In this document: positions 1-7,998 of the stretch, in pieces
How positions within the stretch are numbered: the stretch's first letter is position 1
Layout: each line of letters starts with the position of its first letter
NCBI GenBank assembly: GCA_963805715.1
Contig: CAWDVK010000005.1
Span: 1 to 64,000, forward strand
From: CAWDVK01 sp963805715
GTDB lineage: Bacteria > Actinomycetota > Actinomycetes > Streptosporangiales > Streptosporangiaceae
Direction: 5' to 3'
Length of the DNA: 64,000 nucleotides
The notes under the pieces: model-generated
Told to the model about the DNA's origin: nothing
Database searches by the model: none
Seen by the model: only the letters and a program-made list of their open reading frames with translations
Program-made: the position numbers and the translations under genes

Positions 1-178
1 CGGGAGTGTGCGCGTCCCTCGAGACGAGCGCCGATCACGCGATGGAGTGAGATGTCGTCCGCGGCTCCGAAGTCCGAGCGCCGAATCGGCGCCTGGGTGG
101 TGGCCGTCACTGCGTGCGACGCGAAGGCGCCGGGCCTGGGCAACGGGTCAATGATCGGGGAAGCGAAGTGACACAAAG

Positions 179-244
179 ATGGACCTGGTTGTGGTCTTCT
201 TCGTGATCTGTGCGATCGCCCGGCTGCGCAAGGCTGGGCGTTAG
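179..244 (+). CDS. short hydrophobic ORF, uncertain
   Basis: A 21-codon open frame starts with ATG after a weak purine stretch (GAAG) and encodes one hydrophobic segment (LVVVFFVICAIA) followed by a basic tail (RLRKAGR). That layout fits a single-pass membrane peptide. It lies just upstream of a strong hairpin. No family is recognised and chance is a real alternative. The rest of 1-288 shows no convincing coding sequence. Confidence 0.2.
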   Translation: MDLVVVFFVICAIARLRKAGR

Positions 245-262
245 CGACCGCCCGCTAGCGGT

Positions 263-285
263 ACCGGGCCCGTGCGGGGCCCGGT
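263..285. terminator. hairpin between convergent frames
   Basis: A perfect 9-bp stem (ACCGGGCCC / GGGCCCGGT) closes a 5-nt loop. It sits 4 bases beyond the stop codon of the minus-strand methyltransferase. There is no clear U-tract, as is common for actinobacterial terminators, so it may act in both directions. Confidence 0.55.
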
Positions 286-288
286 TGG

Positions 289-894
289 TTAGTTACGCCT
301 GATCGCGGCTAGCCAGGCCTGGACCTGCGTCGTGCCGTCCATCGGGTGGATCTCGAAGGTGTCGGCGGTAATCGACTCGATGGCCCAGCCGTCGCTGAAC
401 GCCGCGCGCAACTCGTCCGCGCGGACGCGGCGCGGGCCCCAGGTCCCTGGCTGCCGATCGCTGAAGCACATGAGGTAGCAGGCGCCGGCTGGTCTCAGCA
501 CAGCCGCGAGGCTGGCGACGTACCGGGCCCGGTCGTCGTCGCCGAATACGTGGAACACCCCGCTATCGATCACGGTGTCGGCAGTGAGGCTGAGGCGGCC
601 GATGTCGAGTGCGTCTGCGACTTCGAACCGCGCGGTCAGCCCGCGCTCGGACGCTTTCGCGCGCGCCCGCGCGATCGCGGTCGGCGCAACGTCGATGCCG
701 GTGACATCGGCGCCACGACTGGCTGCGAGCAGCGCGTTCTCGCCGGTGCCGCAGCCAGCGTCGAGAAGGCGCCCGGTCAGGCGGCCCTCGTCAGCGAGCC
801 GGACAAAAGTCGGCTGCGGCCTGCCGATGTCCCACGGGGCCGGCGTGTCGGCCGTGTAGCTGGCGTCCCACTCCGGGTGCGCTTGTTTTGTCAT
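289..894 (-). CDS. class I SAM-dependent methyltransferase
   Basis: A 201-residue protein of the TehB/thiopurine-methyltransferase-like group. The SAM-binding motif I (LLDAGCGTGENALLAA) lies near residues 43-58, an acidic motif II (VTGIDVAP) follows near 64-71, and the post-I stretch ARFEVADALDI fits adenine contact. The N-terminal WDASYTADTPAPWDIGRPQP is typical of small soluble enzymes of this type. The substrate cannot be told. The ATG overlaps the stop of the upstream antitoxin-like frame as ATGA, so the two may have been translationally coupled. A hairpin closes the unit downstream. Confidence 0.85.
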   Translation of the reverse strand: MTKQAHPEWDASYTADTPAPWDIGRPQPTFVRLADEGRLTGRLLDAGCGTGENALLAASRGADVTGIDVAPTAIARARAKASERGLTARFEVADALDIGRLSLTADTVIDSGVFHVFGDDDRARYVASLAAVLRPAGACYLMCFSDRQPGTWGPRRVRADELRAAFSDGWAIESITADTFEIHPMDGTTQVQAWLAAIRRN

Positions 895-1443
895 GAGTCA
901 GTGCCTCCGCAGAGTCGTGGTCCCGGGCCCAGTCTCTCGCGCCGCGGCCGAGCGTTCGCGGGAGCCGGGCCGCGCGGCTGCAGCCCGGGTCCCAGATCAG
1001 CCAGATCGGCGCACCCTCGCCGGGGGACGTCGAAATCGCACTTGCCACGCCGATCGGCGGCAATGCGTGCGTCTTTCTCTGTCGAGGACAGTCGCGTTGG
1101 GTGGTGGCCTGGCTGGCCGTCGATCTTCTCGGGGTAGGACGCCCAGTACCGGACGGCGGTGCTGATGAGCCGCAGCGGAGTAACCGTGTTGTCAGCGATC
1201 AGGCCGGGCAGCCTGTCGTCGGCGAGCTCAGGTTCCGTGCTCCGGGCGGACTTGACCGCGCGGGCCACCTCCTCCACGTCGGCGCCGCGTGGCCAGCGCG
1301 GCCCGCCGCCCGGTGGGGCCAGGCCGGAACACGATCCCCGGATGCTCGCTCATGCGGAGGGCCTCGTCCACGAGCCGGCTTGCCGCGGAGGACGGTGACA
1401 TGCCAGGGTTAGCCGTCACGAAGAAAGCCAGGCGCTCGGCCAC
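891..1443 (-). pseudogene. frameshifted antitoxin-like gene (CopG/DUF433-like)
   Basis: Two overlapping minus-strand frames together give one familiar actinobacterial layout. The first has a ribbon-helix-helix-like part (SRLVDEALRMSEHPGIVF, then GRRAALA). The second continues GADVEEVARAVKSA and ends with a helical DUF433-like part (PLRLISTAVRYWASYPEKID). The change of frame falls near 1285-1293, where a one-base indel would rejoin the parts. Recognisable homology ends near 1113; the rest down to 891 looks like read-through of low-complexity sequence. The start is a GTG at 1443. No toxin partner is visible. It is either a real pseudogene or a sequencing error. Confidence 0.55.
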
Positions 1444-1518
1444 GGCACCGTCAGACCGCGCCGCGTCCGCGCCATCACCCGTGAGCTGCGGGCGGATGAC
1501 GCGGATGCGGTGTGCGCT

Positions 1519-2262
1519 CTAGGCCGTCAGGGCGACCTTTCGCCCCTTCAGCAGGAGCCAGAGCATGAACAGCGCCTCGCCGATGAAGGTGAAGCTGGAG
1601 ACGCTGGCGGTGTAGCTCGCGGTGAGCAGCCCGGCGATGCTGTCGAGGAGGTAGCCGCCGCCGGCGATGACGAGCAGGACACCAAGAAGCCGGGGAACGT
1701 AGCCGGACTTGCAGGCCAGGTAGCCGAGGAGAACGAGGTACAGCCCGAACAGGATGAGGCTGACTTTCCAGATGTCCTGATAATCCTGGATCTTCAGCAG
1801 TGCCTCGGTCTGTCGCTGGCCGACGCCGAGCGCTGTCAGGTGCCGGGTGTTGCTCAGCAGCGGGAGCACGCCCATGAGCTGGCTGACGGCGACCGCGAAG
1901 ATCGCGGCATAACTGATTCTGAGCCAGGCCGCGAGGGTCGCCAGGCCCTTATGGGCCGGCTCGAAGAACTTCAGCAGCGCCCAGGCCACGACGATGTCGA
2001 GGATCACCACCGCCGCCAGTGCGGCTATCCCGAGACGGAAGAGCCCGGCGGAGGCCAGGATGTGCCCGGCCGTTCGGGTCGCGTCGCCCGGCGTGACGAG
2101 GTGCTGGATGACGCCGAACCTGGCCGCCGGGGCCAGGACGGCCATGGCGAGAAGCCCGGTGCCCGCGACCAGCGCGGGGCGGCGCATCGGGCGGGCTGCC
2201 CCGGCCGGCGGATCGATCGCCGTGGTCCTGGTGCCAGAAGGAGCTGATTGCGTAGTGGTCAT
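1519..2262 (-). CDS. DUF4386 family membrane protein
   Basis: A 247-residue integral membrane protein with about six hydrophobic segments after a Pro/Thr-rich cytosolic N-terminus. Motifs characteristic of DUF4386 proteins are visible: RFGVIQHLVTPGD near residues 48-60, the KFFEPAHKGLA loop, and a C-terminal half with KIQDYQDIWKVSLILFGLYL. The family has no established biochemical role. It is transcribed divergently from a TetR regulator across three operator-like palindromes, so it is probably the regulator's target. ATG start at 2262. Confidence 0.85.
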   Translation of the reverse strand: MTTTQSAPSGTRTTAIDPPAGAARPMRRPALVAGTGLLAMAVLAPAARFGVIQHLVTPGDATRTAGHILASAGLFRLGIAALAAVVILDIVVAWALLKFFEPAHKGLATLAAWLRISYAAIFAVAVSQLMGVLPLLSNTRHLTALGVGQRQTEALLKIQDYQDIWKVSLILFGLYLVLLGYLACKSGYVPRLLGVLLVIAGGGYLLDSIAGLLTASYTASVSSFTFIGEALFMLWLLLKGRKVALTA

Positions 2263-2330
2263 GGCCTGAGCCTCGTTCCGGTGTGACGGGCCCCCTGGCC
2301 CTGGCGGTCAGCGGTGCGCGCTCCTCCGGG

Positions 2331-2384
2331 TTACCTTATGTTGTAAGGTAACCTTACGTAATAAGGTAACCCTACAATGTAAGG
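2331..2384. promoter_or_regulatory. three phased operator palindromes for the TetR regulator
   Basis: Three inverted repeats share a TAAGG-type half-site and a 5-bp centre. Site 1 has arms TTACCTTA/TAAGGTAA (2331-2351). Site 2 has ACCTTA/TAAGGT (2351-2367). Site 3 is weaker, CCCTA/TAAGG (2370-2384). Their centres lie near 2341, 2359 and 2377, exactly 18 bp apart. The AT-rich block is the only such stretch in the region and occupies the divergent promoter, so a bound regulator would repress both genes. Confidence 0.75.
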
Positions 2385-2430
2385 CTGTCAATAGGCAGCG
2401 GGGCAACCAGGGCAGAGGAGGACGACGCCC

Positions 2431-3117
2431 GTGGCGTCAGGTACCGGTCTGAGCAGGCACCACCGCGCCCCGCTGAGCCGGGAGCGCGTGCTTCTCGAAG
2501 CGGTCGCCCTGGCCGACGAGGCCGGCCTGGGCTCGCTGACCATGCGCAGGCTCGCGGACCGGCTGCACGTCGAGCCGATGTCGCTCTACTACCACGTGGC
2601 CGGCAAGGACGAGATTTTCGACGGCATGGTCGATCTCGTCTTCGCCGAGGTCGAGCTGCCCCCGGCGGGCGCCGAGTGGAAGACGGCCATGCGCGACCGG
2701 GCCGCCTCCGCGCGCGCCGCGCTGCGGCGCCACCCCTGGGCCATCGGGCTGATGGACTCGCGGCTGAACGCCGGCCCGGCAACGCTGCGGCACCACGATG
2801 CGGTCATCGGCTGCCTGCGGGAGGCCGGCTTCTCCATCGAGCTCGCGGCCCACGCGATCTCAGCCATCGACAGTTACCTCTACGGTTTCGCGAGGCAGGA
2901 GCTCAGCCTGCCCTTCAGCAGCCCCGAGGAAACCGCGGAGATGGCCGTGACCTTCCTCGAGCAGTTCCCCGCCGAGGCTTTCCCCCACCTCGCCGAGCTG
3001 ACGACCCAGCACGTCCTGCAGCCGGGCTATAACTACGGCGACGAGTTCGAGTTCGGGCTGGACCTGATCCTCGACGGCCTCGAGCAGGCCCGCGCGCGAC
3101 AGCGGAAAACCCGCTGA
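2431..3117 (+). CDS. TetR/AcrR family transcriptional regulator
   Basis: A 228-residue repressor. The N-terminal helix-turn-helix covers roughly residues 13-60, with AVALADEAGLGSLTMRRLA and the recognition-helix region VEPMSLYYHVAGKDEI. The C-terminal part resembles the TetR_C ligand-binding domain of tetracycline-repressor-like proteins. Translation starts at a GTG 8 bases after a good ribosome site (AGAGGAGGA). It is divergent from the DUF4386 gene, and the palindromes between them are the likely operators, implying autoregulation. The ligand is unknown. Confidence 0.9.
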   Translation: MASGTGLSRHHRAPLSRERVLLEAVALADEAGLGSLTMRRLADRLHVEPMSLYYHVAGKDEIFDGMVDLVFAEVELPPAGAEWKTAMRDRAASARAALRRHPWAIGLMDSRLNAGPATLRHHDAVIGCLREAGFSIELAAHAISAIDSYLYGFARQELSLPFSSPEETAEMAVTFLEQFPAEAFPHLAELTTQHVLQPGYNYGDEFEFGLDLILDGLEQARARQRKTR

Positions 3118-3572
3118 AGCCAGCTGGCCGCCGCACGCGATCCCATCCCGGAGCGATGCTCGCCGAGCAGCACCTCGCGAGCACCGAAGACCGATGCTAT
3201 GCGGCATTTATCCAGTGCGGCGACTGTGAACGGCCGGCAGTCCGGCGGCTGCCCCTCGGATCGGAGTGAGCTTGCTGGCATGGTCGCCATGGCCTTGCTC
3301 ATCGACCAATGCATCTTAACGACCTCCGATATAGGCGCCCCGCGCAGATCAGCCAGATCTGGATCAGCGGCTGCCCGGCCGGCAGCGAGCTGGCGTCCGC
3401 GCCGAGCGTGCGGCCACGTGGCGAACACCGGGGAGCCTGGCGACGGCAAGACCACTCTTGCGCCTGTGCCAGTGCTGAACCCGACGCTGCGCGCGTCAGC
3501 TGCCGCCGGTGTGCCCAGGTGAGCTTGTCGGCCGCAACCGCACAGTTAGGCGGCGGCTCCCGGCGGGCCTGA
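3118..3572. other. non-coding stretch, no gene seen
   Basis: Only short, compositionally poor frames are present. A plus-strand frame contains a P-loop-like GEPGDGKTTL around 3430-3460, but nothing around it resembles an ATPase. Confidence 0.5.
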
Positions 3573-3920
3573 TCAGGCATCCTGATCGAGGTTGGCGAGA
3601 ACGCGCCGCAGGTCGGCTGCAAATGTGGCCAGCTGCTCTCTGGCGGCAGTGTGCAGGATTTCCATGTCAACCGACCAGTAACCGTGGACGATCCGGTTCC
3701 GCAATCGCACCGGCTGCTGCCAGGTGACCTCAGAGAATCGAGTCTTGACGTCCTCAGAGAGCTGGCCGGCGGCCTCGCCGAGCACGGTGAAGTTCCAGAG
3801 CAGAGCATCACGGCGCAAGCGGTCCGATTCCAGATCACTCGCAGTGATACCGTCCGTGAGTTCTTGTGCCTGCTCGGCCGCTTCGATCATCTCGGTGAGC
3901 AGGAGAATGTCACGCTGCAT
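3573..3920 (-). CDS. hepT: HepT-family toxin RNase (DUF86)
   Basis: A 115-residue HEPN-fold protein. The catalytic R-x4-H-x-Y motif is present as RNRIVHGY near residues 73-80. The preceding helix with LRRDALLWNFTVLGEAAGQL is typical of HepT/DUF86. In characterised HepT-MntA pairs the toxin is an RNase that is kept inactive by AMPylation of the motif tyrosine by MntA. The gene overlaps the upstream mntA-like gene by 11 bases in the antitoxin-first order, so the two are one operon. The pair lies within 500 bases of an attachment-like tRNA scar. Confidence 0.88.
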   Translation of the reverse strand: MQRDILLLTEMIEAAEQAQELTDGITASDLESDRLRRDALLWNFTVLGEAAGQLSEDVKTRFSEVTWQQPVRLRNRIVHGYWSVDMEILHTAAREQLATFAADLRRVLANLDQDA

Positions 3921-4212
3921 AGACAGGCCGTGCCTCAGCCAGGACCGATGGCCGAAGCAGGGGGTGCAGGGCCCGCAACGACACCAGGTCGACCGGGCGG
4001 CCGAAGAGTTCTGCGAGCTCGTCGGTTAGCTGTTCGATCTCCCAGCCCAGTCGGCGTCCGGGCCGGAGCGCATAAAGGACGTCGATGTCGCTGTCAGGCC
4101 GTGCGCTATCGCGGGCCCGTGAGCCGAAGACCATGAGTTCGGCGATCCCGTACTCGTTGCAGATGGTAGCCAGGCGCGTCCCATCGACCTCCACACCCGG
4201 AATGATCTGCAC
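3910..4212 (-). CDS. mntA: MntA-type minimal nucleotidyltransferase antitoxin
   Basis: A 100-residue MNT-fold protein. The motif GSRARDSARPDSDIDV near residues 30-45 is the classic GS-x10-DxD nucleotidyltransferase signature. In the HepT-MntA family this protein transfers AMP to the toxin and neutralises it. It is encoded immediately upstream of hepT with an 11-base overlap, matching the conserved order. The ATG at 4212 is followed by a short N-terminal extension (QIIPGVEVDGTRLATICNEY) common in the family. Confidence 0.88.
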   Translation of the reverse strand: MQIIPGVEVDGTRLATICNEYGIAELMVFGSRARDSARPDSDIDVLYALRPGRRLGWEIEQLTDELAELFGRPVDLVSLRALHPLLRPSVLAEARPVYAA

Positions 4213-4381
4213 TATCCAAGGCTATCCCGAGACCTTCGCCCTGCGCTCGCGCGACAGGCGACATGCAGGAGCGGGCTGATCGTGGCGGCAATATCGGCAT
4301 CGCGGGTCGGCCTTGTGCCGGGTGCGGGCAGCCCGGTGCTGACGGCGAGGGCCGCACTGTGCCGAAGTGTGTTGAACAGTG

Positions 4382-4434
4382 TCGCTTGGCTCATAACCCA
4401 GAGGTCGCAGGTTCAAATCCTGCCCCCGCTACCA
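4382..4434 (+). tRNA. 3' fragment of initiator tRNA(fMet), probable att scar
   Basis: The sequence reads as the 3' part of an actinobacterial initiator tRNA. It holds the anticodon loop CTCATAA (4390-4396), CCCAG, the variable loop, a T-arm with stem GCAGG/CCTGC around TTCAAAT, and CCCCGCTACCA. No D-arm or 5' acceptor strand lies upstream, and one anticodon-stem pair is already lost (T4387 against C4399). Such 3' fragments are the usual distal scar left when an element integrates into a tRNA gene. A Rho-independent terminator follows directly. Confidence 0.75.
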
Positions 4435-4449
4435 GAAGATGCAGGTCAG

Positions 4450-4483
4450 AGGCCCGATTGCCACAGCGGCGGTCGGGCCTTTT
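4450..4483 (+). terminator. intrinsic terminator after the tRNA fragment
   Basis: An 8-bp stem (AGGCCCGA / TCGGGCCT) with a 15-nt loop is followed by TTTT. It is placed as expected for the terminator of the original tRNA gene, which supports the view that the right-hand flank is ancestral chromosome. Confidence 0.75.
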
Positions 4484-5180
4484 GATCGTTTGTTGGCGGT
4501 TCGTTGGCGGGATGGGGCCCTTCAGCGCGGCAGGAGGCGCGGGGGACTGGCACGGATCGGCATCTCTCTTCAGCCGCGTGGCCGACTGCGGTCGTGCTGT
4601 GCAGCCCACTGCGGTGGCGGGCAAGTGGCGGCGACCCGCTACAGCCGGTGAGTAGCTTCACATGTATCAAGGTGCCCGAGGGCACCCGATCGCCGATTTA
4701 GTGCGCCCCAGGCACGGCACTGCCCGCATGGCCAACCAGATGCAGATCCGCCGGTTCTGCGTGCGCTAGCACACGATCGTCATCGCGGCTACGAGCGTGC
4801 TAGGCCCTGCGTCGCGGAGTGCGCAGGATCGACTCCCGCGCTGCATTCGGTGCTCGGGTCATCGGCTGCGAATCTTGGTCGATAGGTTGTGTGTACGCGG
4901 CTGGCGTGGTCTTAAGCTCGCCGCGGGCCAGGCACGTGGGAGTGGTACGTGGAGTGAGCCGGGTGGGACGGGTGCGTGCTGGGCGGCGGCGTGGATCCGG
5001 CCTTGCCGGACTACGATGGACCCGCTGCGCAGCATCGATTCCACTAGTTCGGTGGCGAGTGCGTCGGGAGCCCGGTCGAGTAGCCGCGCGGCGTCGGTGA
5101 GCCAGGCGCGGCGGGCGGGCCAGATCATCCAGCACGTGCGCTCCTGTCCCGGCTTGAGGTTGTTTCCCGGGCGGTTCGGG
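4484..5180. other. no supported gene
   Basis: Short frames exist on both strands. One minus-strand frame around 5000-5128 (LTDAARLLDRAPDALATEL) has coding-like composition but matches nothing recognised. It could be a remnant exposed by element insertion. Confidence 0.4.
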
Positions 5181-5960
5181 TCACCAGTCGGCCGGGCGGC
5201 CCTTGAGCTGCTGCCAGTAGCGGCGGTGTGCGTGCTGGGCGTGCTCGCTGGTCATCCATTGGGGAAGTTCGGTGTCGAGCGGGTCGGCGAGGTCGGCGAT
5301 GTCGCGTAGTGCGGCGGCCTGGCAGGCGCGTTTGGTGAAGGCGTACTGCTCGAGGCAGTCCTCGGGTGTTTGCTCGGCGATGGCCACGGCCCGGTCCAGC
5401 AGGTCCTCGGCCGGGACGAGTTCGCGCACCATGCCGAGCGTGTGCGCCTGGGCGGGGGTGAAGATCTCACCGAGCAGCGAGGTCCGGGCCGCGACCGGCT
5501 CGCCCCAGGCGTAGGTGAGCATGCGGATGTAGACGGCGGGCATCGGGATGCCGATCGGTACCTCGTTGAGCCCGAACGTGGCTTCGCGGGTGACGGCGAT
5601 GCGGTGGTCGCAGACCGCGGCCGTGATGAGCCCGCCGGCGAAGGCGTGGCCGTTGATGGCGGCGATGGTGGGACGCGGGTAGGTAAACAGGCGCATGTTC
5701 GTCGCCCGGTAGCCGGTGAACCATGACCCGACGGCGGCCGGGTCGCCGGCGAACAGCCGGAAGTGCTCGTCGAGGTCGAGCCCGGCGGAGAATCGGCGGC
5801 CGGTTCCGGTCAGTACGACCGGGGAGTCGGGGTGATCGCGTTCGAGCCGGTCGAAGGCGTCGTGGAGGTCGGCGAAGAAGGCCTGGTTCTGCGCGTTGAC
5901 GGGGTTGGTCGTCATCGTCACCACGGCCACGCGCCCGCGGCGTTCGATCGTCCAGCTCAT
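5181..5960 (-). CDS. enoyl-CoA hydratase/isomerase family protein
   Basis: A 259-residue crotonase-fold protein. The first oxyanion-hole segment is GRRFSAGLDLDEHF near residues 54-67, and the second is NGHAFAGGLITAAVCDHRIA near 103-122. The following EVPIGIPMPAVYIRML matches the family's substrate-side helix. The usual catalytic glutamate pair is not obvious: the first oxyanion loop continues with LITAAVCD, so reaction specificity (hydratase, isomerase or other) is open. It stands alone, with no beta-oxidation neighbours, beside the tRNA scar on the presumed chromosomal side. ATG start at 5960. Confidence 0.85.
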   Translation of the reverse strand: MSWTIERRGRVAVVTMTTNPVNAQNQAFFADLHDAFDRLERDHPDSPVVLTGTGRRFSAGLDLDEHFRLFAGDPAAVGSWFTGYRATNMRLFTYPRPTIAAINGHAFAGGLITAAVCDHRIAVTREATFGLNEVPIGIPMPAVYIRMLTYAWGEPVAARTSLLGEIFTPAQAHTLGMVRELVPAEDLLDRAVAIAEQTPEDCLEQYAFTKRACQAAALRDIADLADPLDTELPQWMTSEHAQHAHRRYWQQLKGRPADW

Positions 5961-6047
5961 ATCTGTGTTCTCCCGGTTCGACTCGGCGGATCATCTCAGG
6001 GCACGGCCGTGTCCCGTCAGAGCGCGGGATCCTCACCGCCGTGGCGG

Positions 6048-6665
6048 TCACGGCACTTGCACCAGATGGGTCACCGGCGCCCTGTCTGCCTGCGGCCAGG
6101 ACACGCGGGCGAGCACGAGCAGACTGGCCATCACACCGGTGGCTCCGAGCACGATCAGCCGGGGGTCGGCCTTGTGGATGCCGAACACGCCCCAGCAGAG
6201 CAGTTCACCGAAGATCAGCAGCCAGGTGCCCCGGGATAAACCGGCGGTGTCCGGGGACCGGTACACCGTCCACACCGACGGCGTGACCTGGAGCAGGAAG
6301 GCGACGGCCAGGGCCGCGCCCAGTCCCGTGCGGCCGAATGCCGCAGCGGCCGTGAGCAGCACCACCGCCCACACCGACGTGAGCACCATGGGCCGTTTCG
6401 GCATGCCGCCGCCGCGTCGTGCCAGCTCGACCGCGAGCAATCCCGACAAGACCGTCGCCGAGATGGCGGGCACGAGCGCGGTCCAGAAGCCTGACAGTGC
6501 GAAGTAGGCCAGCCAGGCAGCGTTGTTCACACTCGTTAGTGCTGCCCACGACCACGACACCCCAGCCATGGTGCCACTGCGGCGGACCCGGGCCAGCTGC
6601 GGCAGGAACTGCGGTACCGCAAGGACCGCTGCCACCAGTGGAAGCGACGCGAACACCGTCTGCAT
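6048..6665 (-). CDS. SemiSWEET/PQ-loop family membrane protein
   Basis: A 205-residue membrane protein with two PQ-loop-type triple-helix bundles. The first has VLAVPQFLPQLARVRRSGTMAG near residues 15-36 and the second has LLQVTPSVWTVYRSPDTAG. This is the layout of PQ-loop transporters for sugars or amino acids. The start at 6665 is chosen because GGAG lies 9 bases upstream; an in-frame ATG at 6680 and a longer frame from 6746 are possible. It is divergent from an Lrp/AsnC regulator 120 bases away, so export or uptake of an amino-acid-like effector is a reasonable inference. Confidence 0.75.
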   Translation of the reverse strand: MQTVFASLPLVAAVLAVPQFLPQLARVRRSGTMAGVSWSWAALTSVNNAAWLAYFALSGFWTALVPAISATVLSGLLAVELARRGGGMPKRPMVLTSVWAVVLLTAAAAFGRTGLGAALAVAFLLQVTPSVWTVYRSPDTAGLSRGTWLLIFGELLCWGVFGIHKADPRLIVLGATGVMASLLVLARVSWPQADRAPVTHLVQVP

Positions 6666-6787
6666 CGGCGCTATCTCCATGATCCTGTCGGGTAAACGGC
6701 CTTTGGCTAAGACGTTACGTCGTTTTGCGAGACGAATGCTTGCCACTTTTGCTGTGGTGCGCCGAACCTCGGCAATAAACTTTCGAT

Positions 6788-7255
6788 GTGGACCACGTGG
6801 ACCGAGCGATCCTTGCCGAGCTGCAAGCCGACGGCAGGCTGACGGTCACCGAGCTCGCCGACAGGGTGCGGCTCACACCCGGCCCCTGCCACCGGCGGCT
6901 GCGTGAACTCGAACGCAGCGGCGTCATCACCGGCTACCGCGCCCTCGTGAACCCTGCCGCCGTCGGCATGGGATTCGAGGCCCTCGTGCAGATCACCCTG
7001 GAACGCGGCGACGCCAGCACCGTCGCCTCCTTCGAAGCGGCCGTGATCCAGCTACCCCAGATCCGGTACGCAGAACGCCTCTTCGGCGACCCCGACTACC
7101 TGCTGCGGGTCGCCGCGGGGGACCTCGACAGTTTCGCGACACTGCGGGACCAGAAGCTCGCCACGCTGCCAGGCGTACACCGCCTCACCTCAACCATCGT
7201 GATGAAACGCATCATCGACAACCGGCCCGTGCCGCTCACCACCCGAGGTGGCTAA
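6788..7255 (+). CDS. Lrp/AsnC family transcriptional regulator
   Basis: A 155-residue regulator. The N-terminal winged helix shows DRAILAELQADGRLTVTELA and VRLTPGPCHRRLRELERSG. The C-terminal RAM domain spans about residues 70-150, with GFEALVQITLERG and the effector-pocket region GDPDYLLRVAAGDL. The start is a GTG (VDHVDRAIL in sequence). It faces away from the SemiSWEET-like gene, the common arrangement of an Lrp regulator and its amino-acid exporter. The final residues NRPVPLT are typical of the family. Confidence 0.92.
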   Translation: MDHVDRAILAELQADGRLTVTELADRVRLTPGPCHRRLRELERSGVITGYRALVNPAAVGMGFEALVQITLERGDASTVASFEAAVIQLPQIRYAERLFGDPDYLLRVAAGDLDSFATLRDQKLATLPGVHRLTSTIVMKRIIDNRPVPLTTRGG

Positions 7256-7998
7256 GAACGCGCCACCGCAGCCGCACCCGCGATCACGTCCGACCCAAAG
7301 AACACTCATCGGCACGAACGGGTGAGTCGGTCGCGTGACGCTCCCCGCATATCAATCAGACCCGGACGACGCCAGCGCACAGATCAATCTGATCGGTATG
7401 CCCTGGCTGAAGATCGGCGAGGAGCCGTCAGCCGCACCGATCGGCGGCTCGGCGAGCGTTCTCCCTAACCTTCTTCGTCACTCAGCGTGATGCTGTCCAT
7501 CGACGTAGCCCGAGGCTGACCTCGGACCAGCCCGGTGTGAGCGATCTGCAGGAGGTCACAGTCGGTCGCAGCCGAGGCGCTTGTGGATCTAGCGCCACGG
7601 CCGCCCGGCGGCTGCGGCATGCTTGACCGACGCGCCATATGCGGCACCCATGAGGGCCACTGGTGTCAAGAGGGCATAGGGAATTTACCCGGTGACCTGC
7701 GTGGTGTCGCCGGGCTGGCCTGACTGTTCTTCGGGATCTTCCTCGCAGCTGCCTGGTTCACGTCGCCGTGCGGGACGGGTCAGCGCCCGCAGCCGCGCAG
7801 CGGCGAGGACGAACGAGCTTGAGGCCGACGGACGGCGACAGATCATGGAAGGCGGGGAAGGGTCCTTTCGTGCTGGCTTGTGAGGGTCGTGTGGTGGTCC
7901 CCGGGCGTGGCGGGCGGAGTGGTCTCGCAAGCACCCATCCGGCGTCTGGCCGTGTGATCGGGCCGGCGCCATGACCATGTGTCCGGGGACCGGGCTGC
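7256..7998. other. no supported gene upstream of the IS110 copy
   Basis: The stretch holds only short frames. A plus-strand frame near 7370-7490 (SAQINLIGMPWLKIGEEPSA) has coding-like codon use but no start, and may be a remnant. IS110-type elements lack terminal inverted repeats, so the left end of the insertion cannot be placed by eye. Confidence 0.4.

Noticed and set aside
3420..3470. P-loop-like GEPGDGKTTL on the plus strand
   Set aside because: No Walker B or other ATPase feature surrounds it and the frame is short and compositionally poor; chance in GC-rich DNA.
4222..4624. Minus-strand frames reading GAGFEPATSGL and MNLRPLGYEPSD across the tRNA fragment
   Set aside because: These are classic spurious translations of the antisense of a tRNA gene, widespread in databases and not real proteins.
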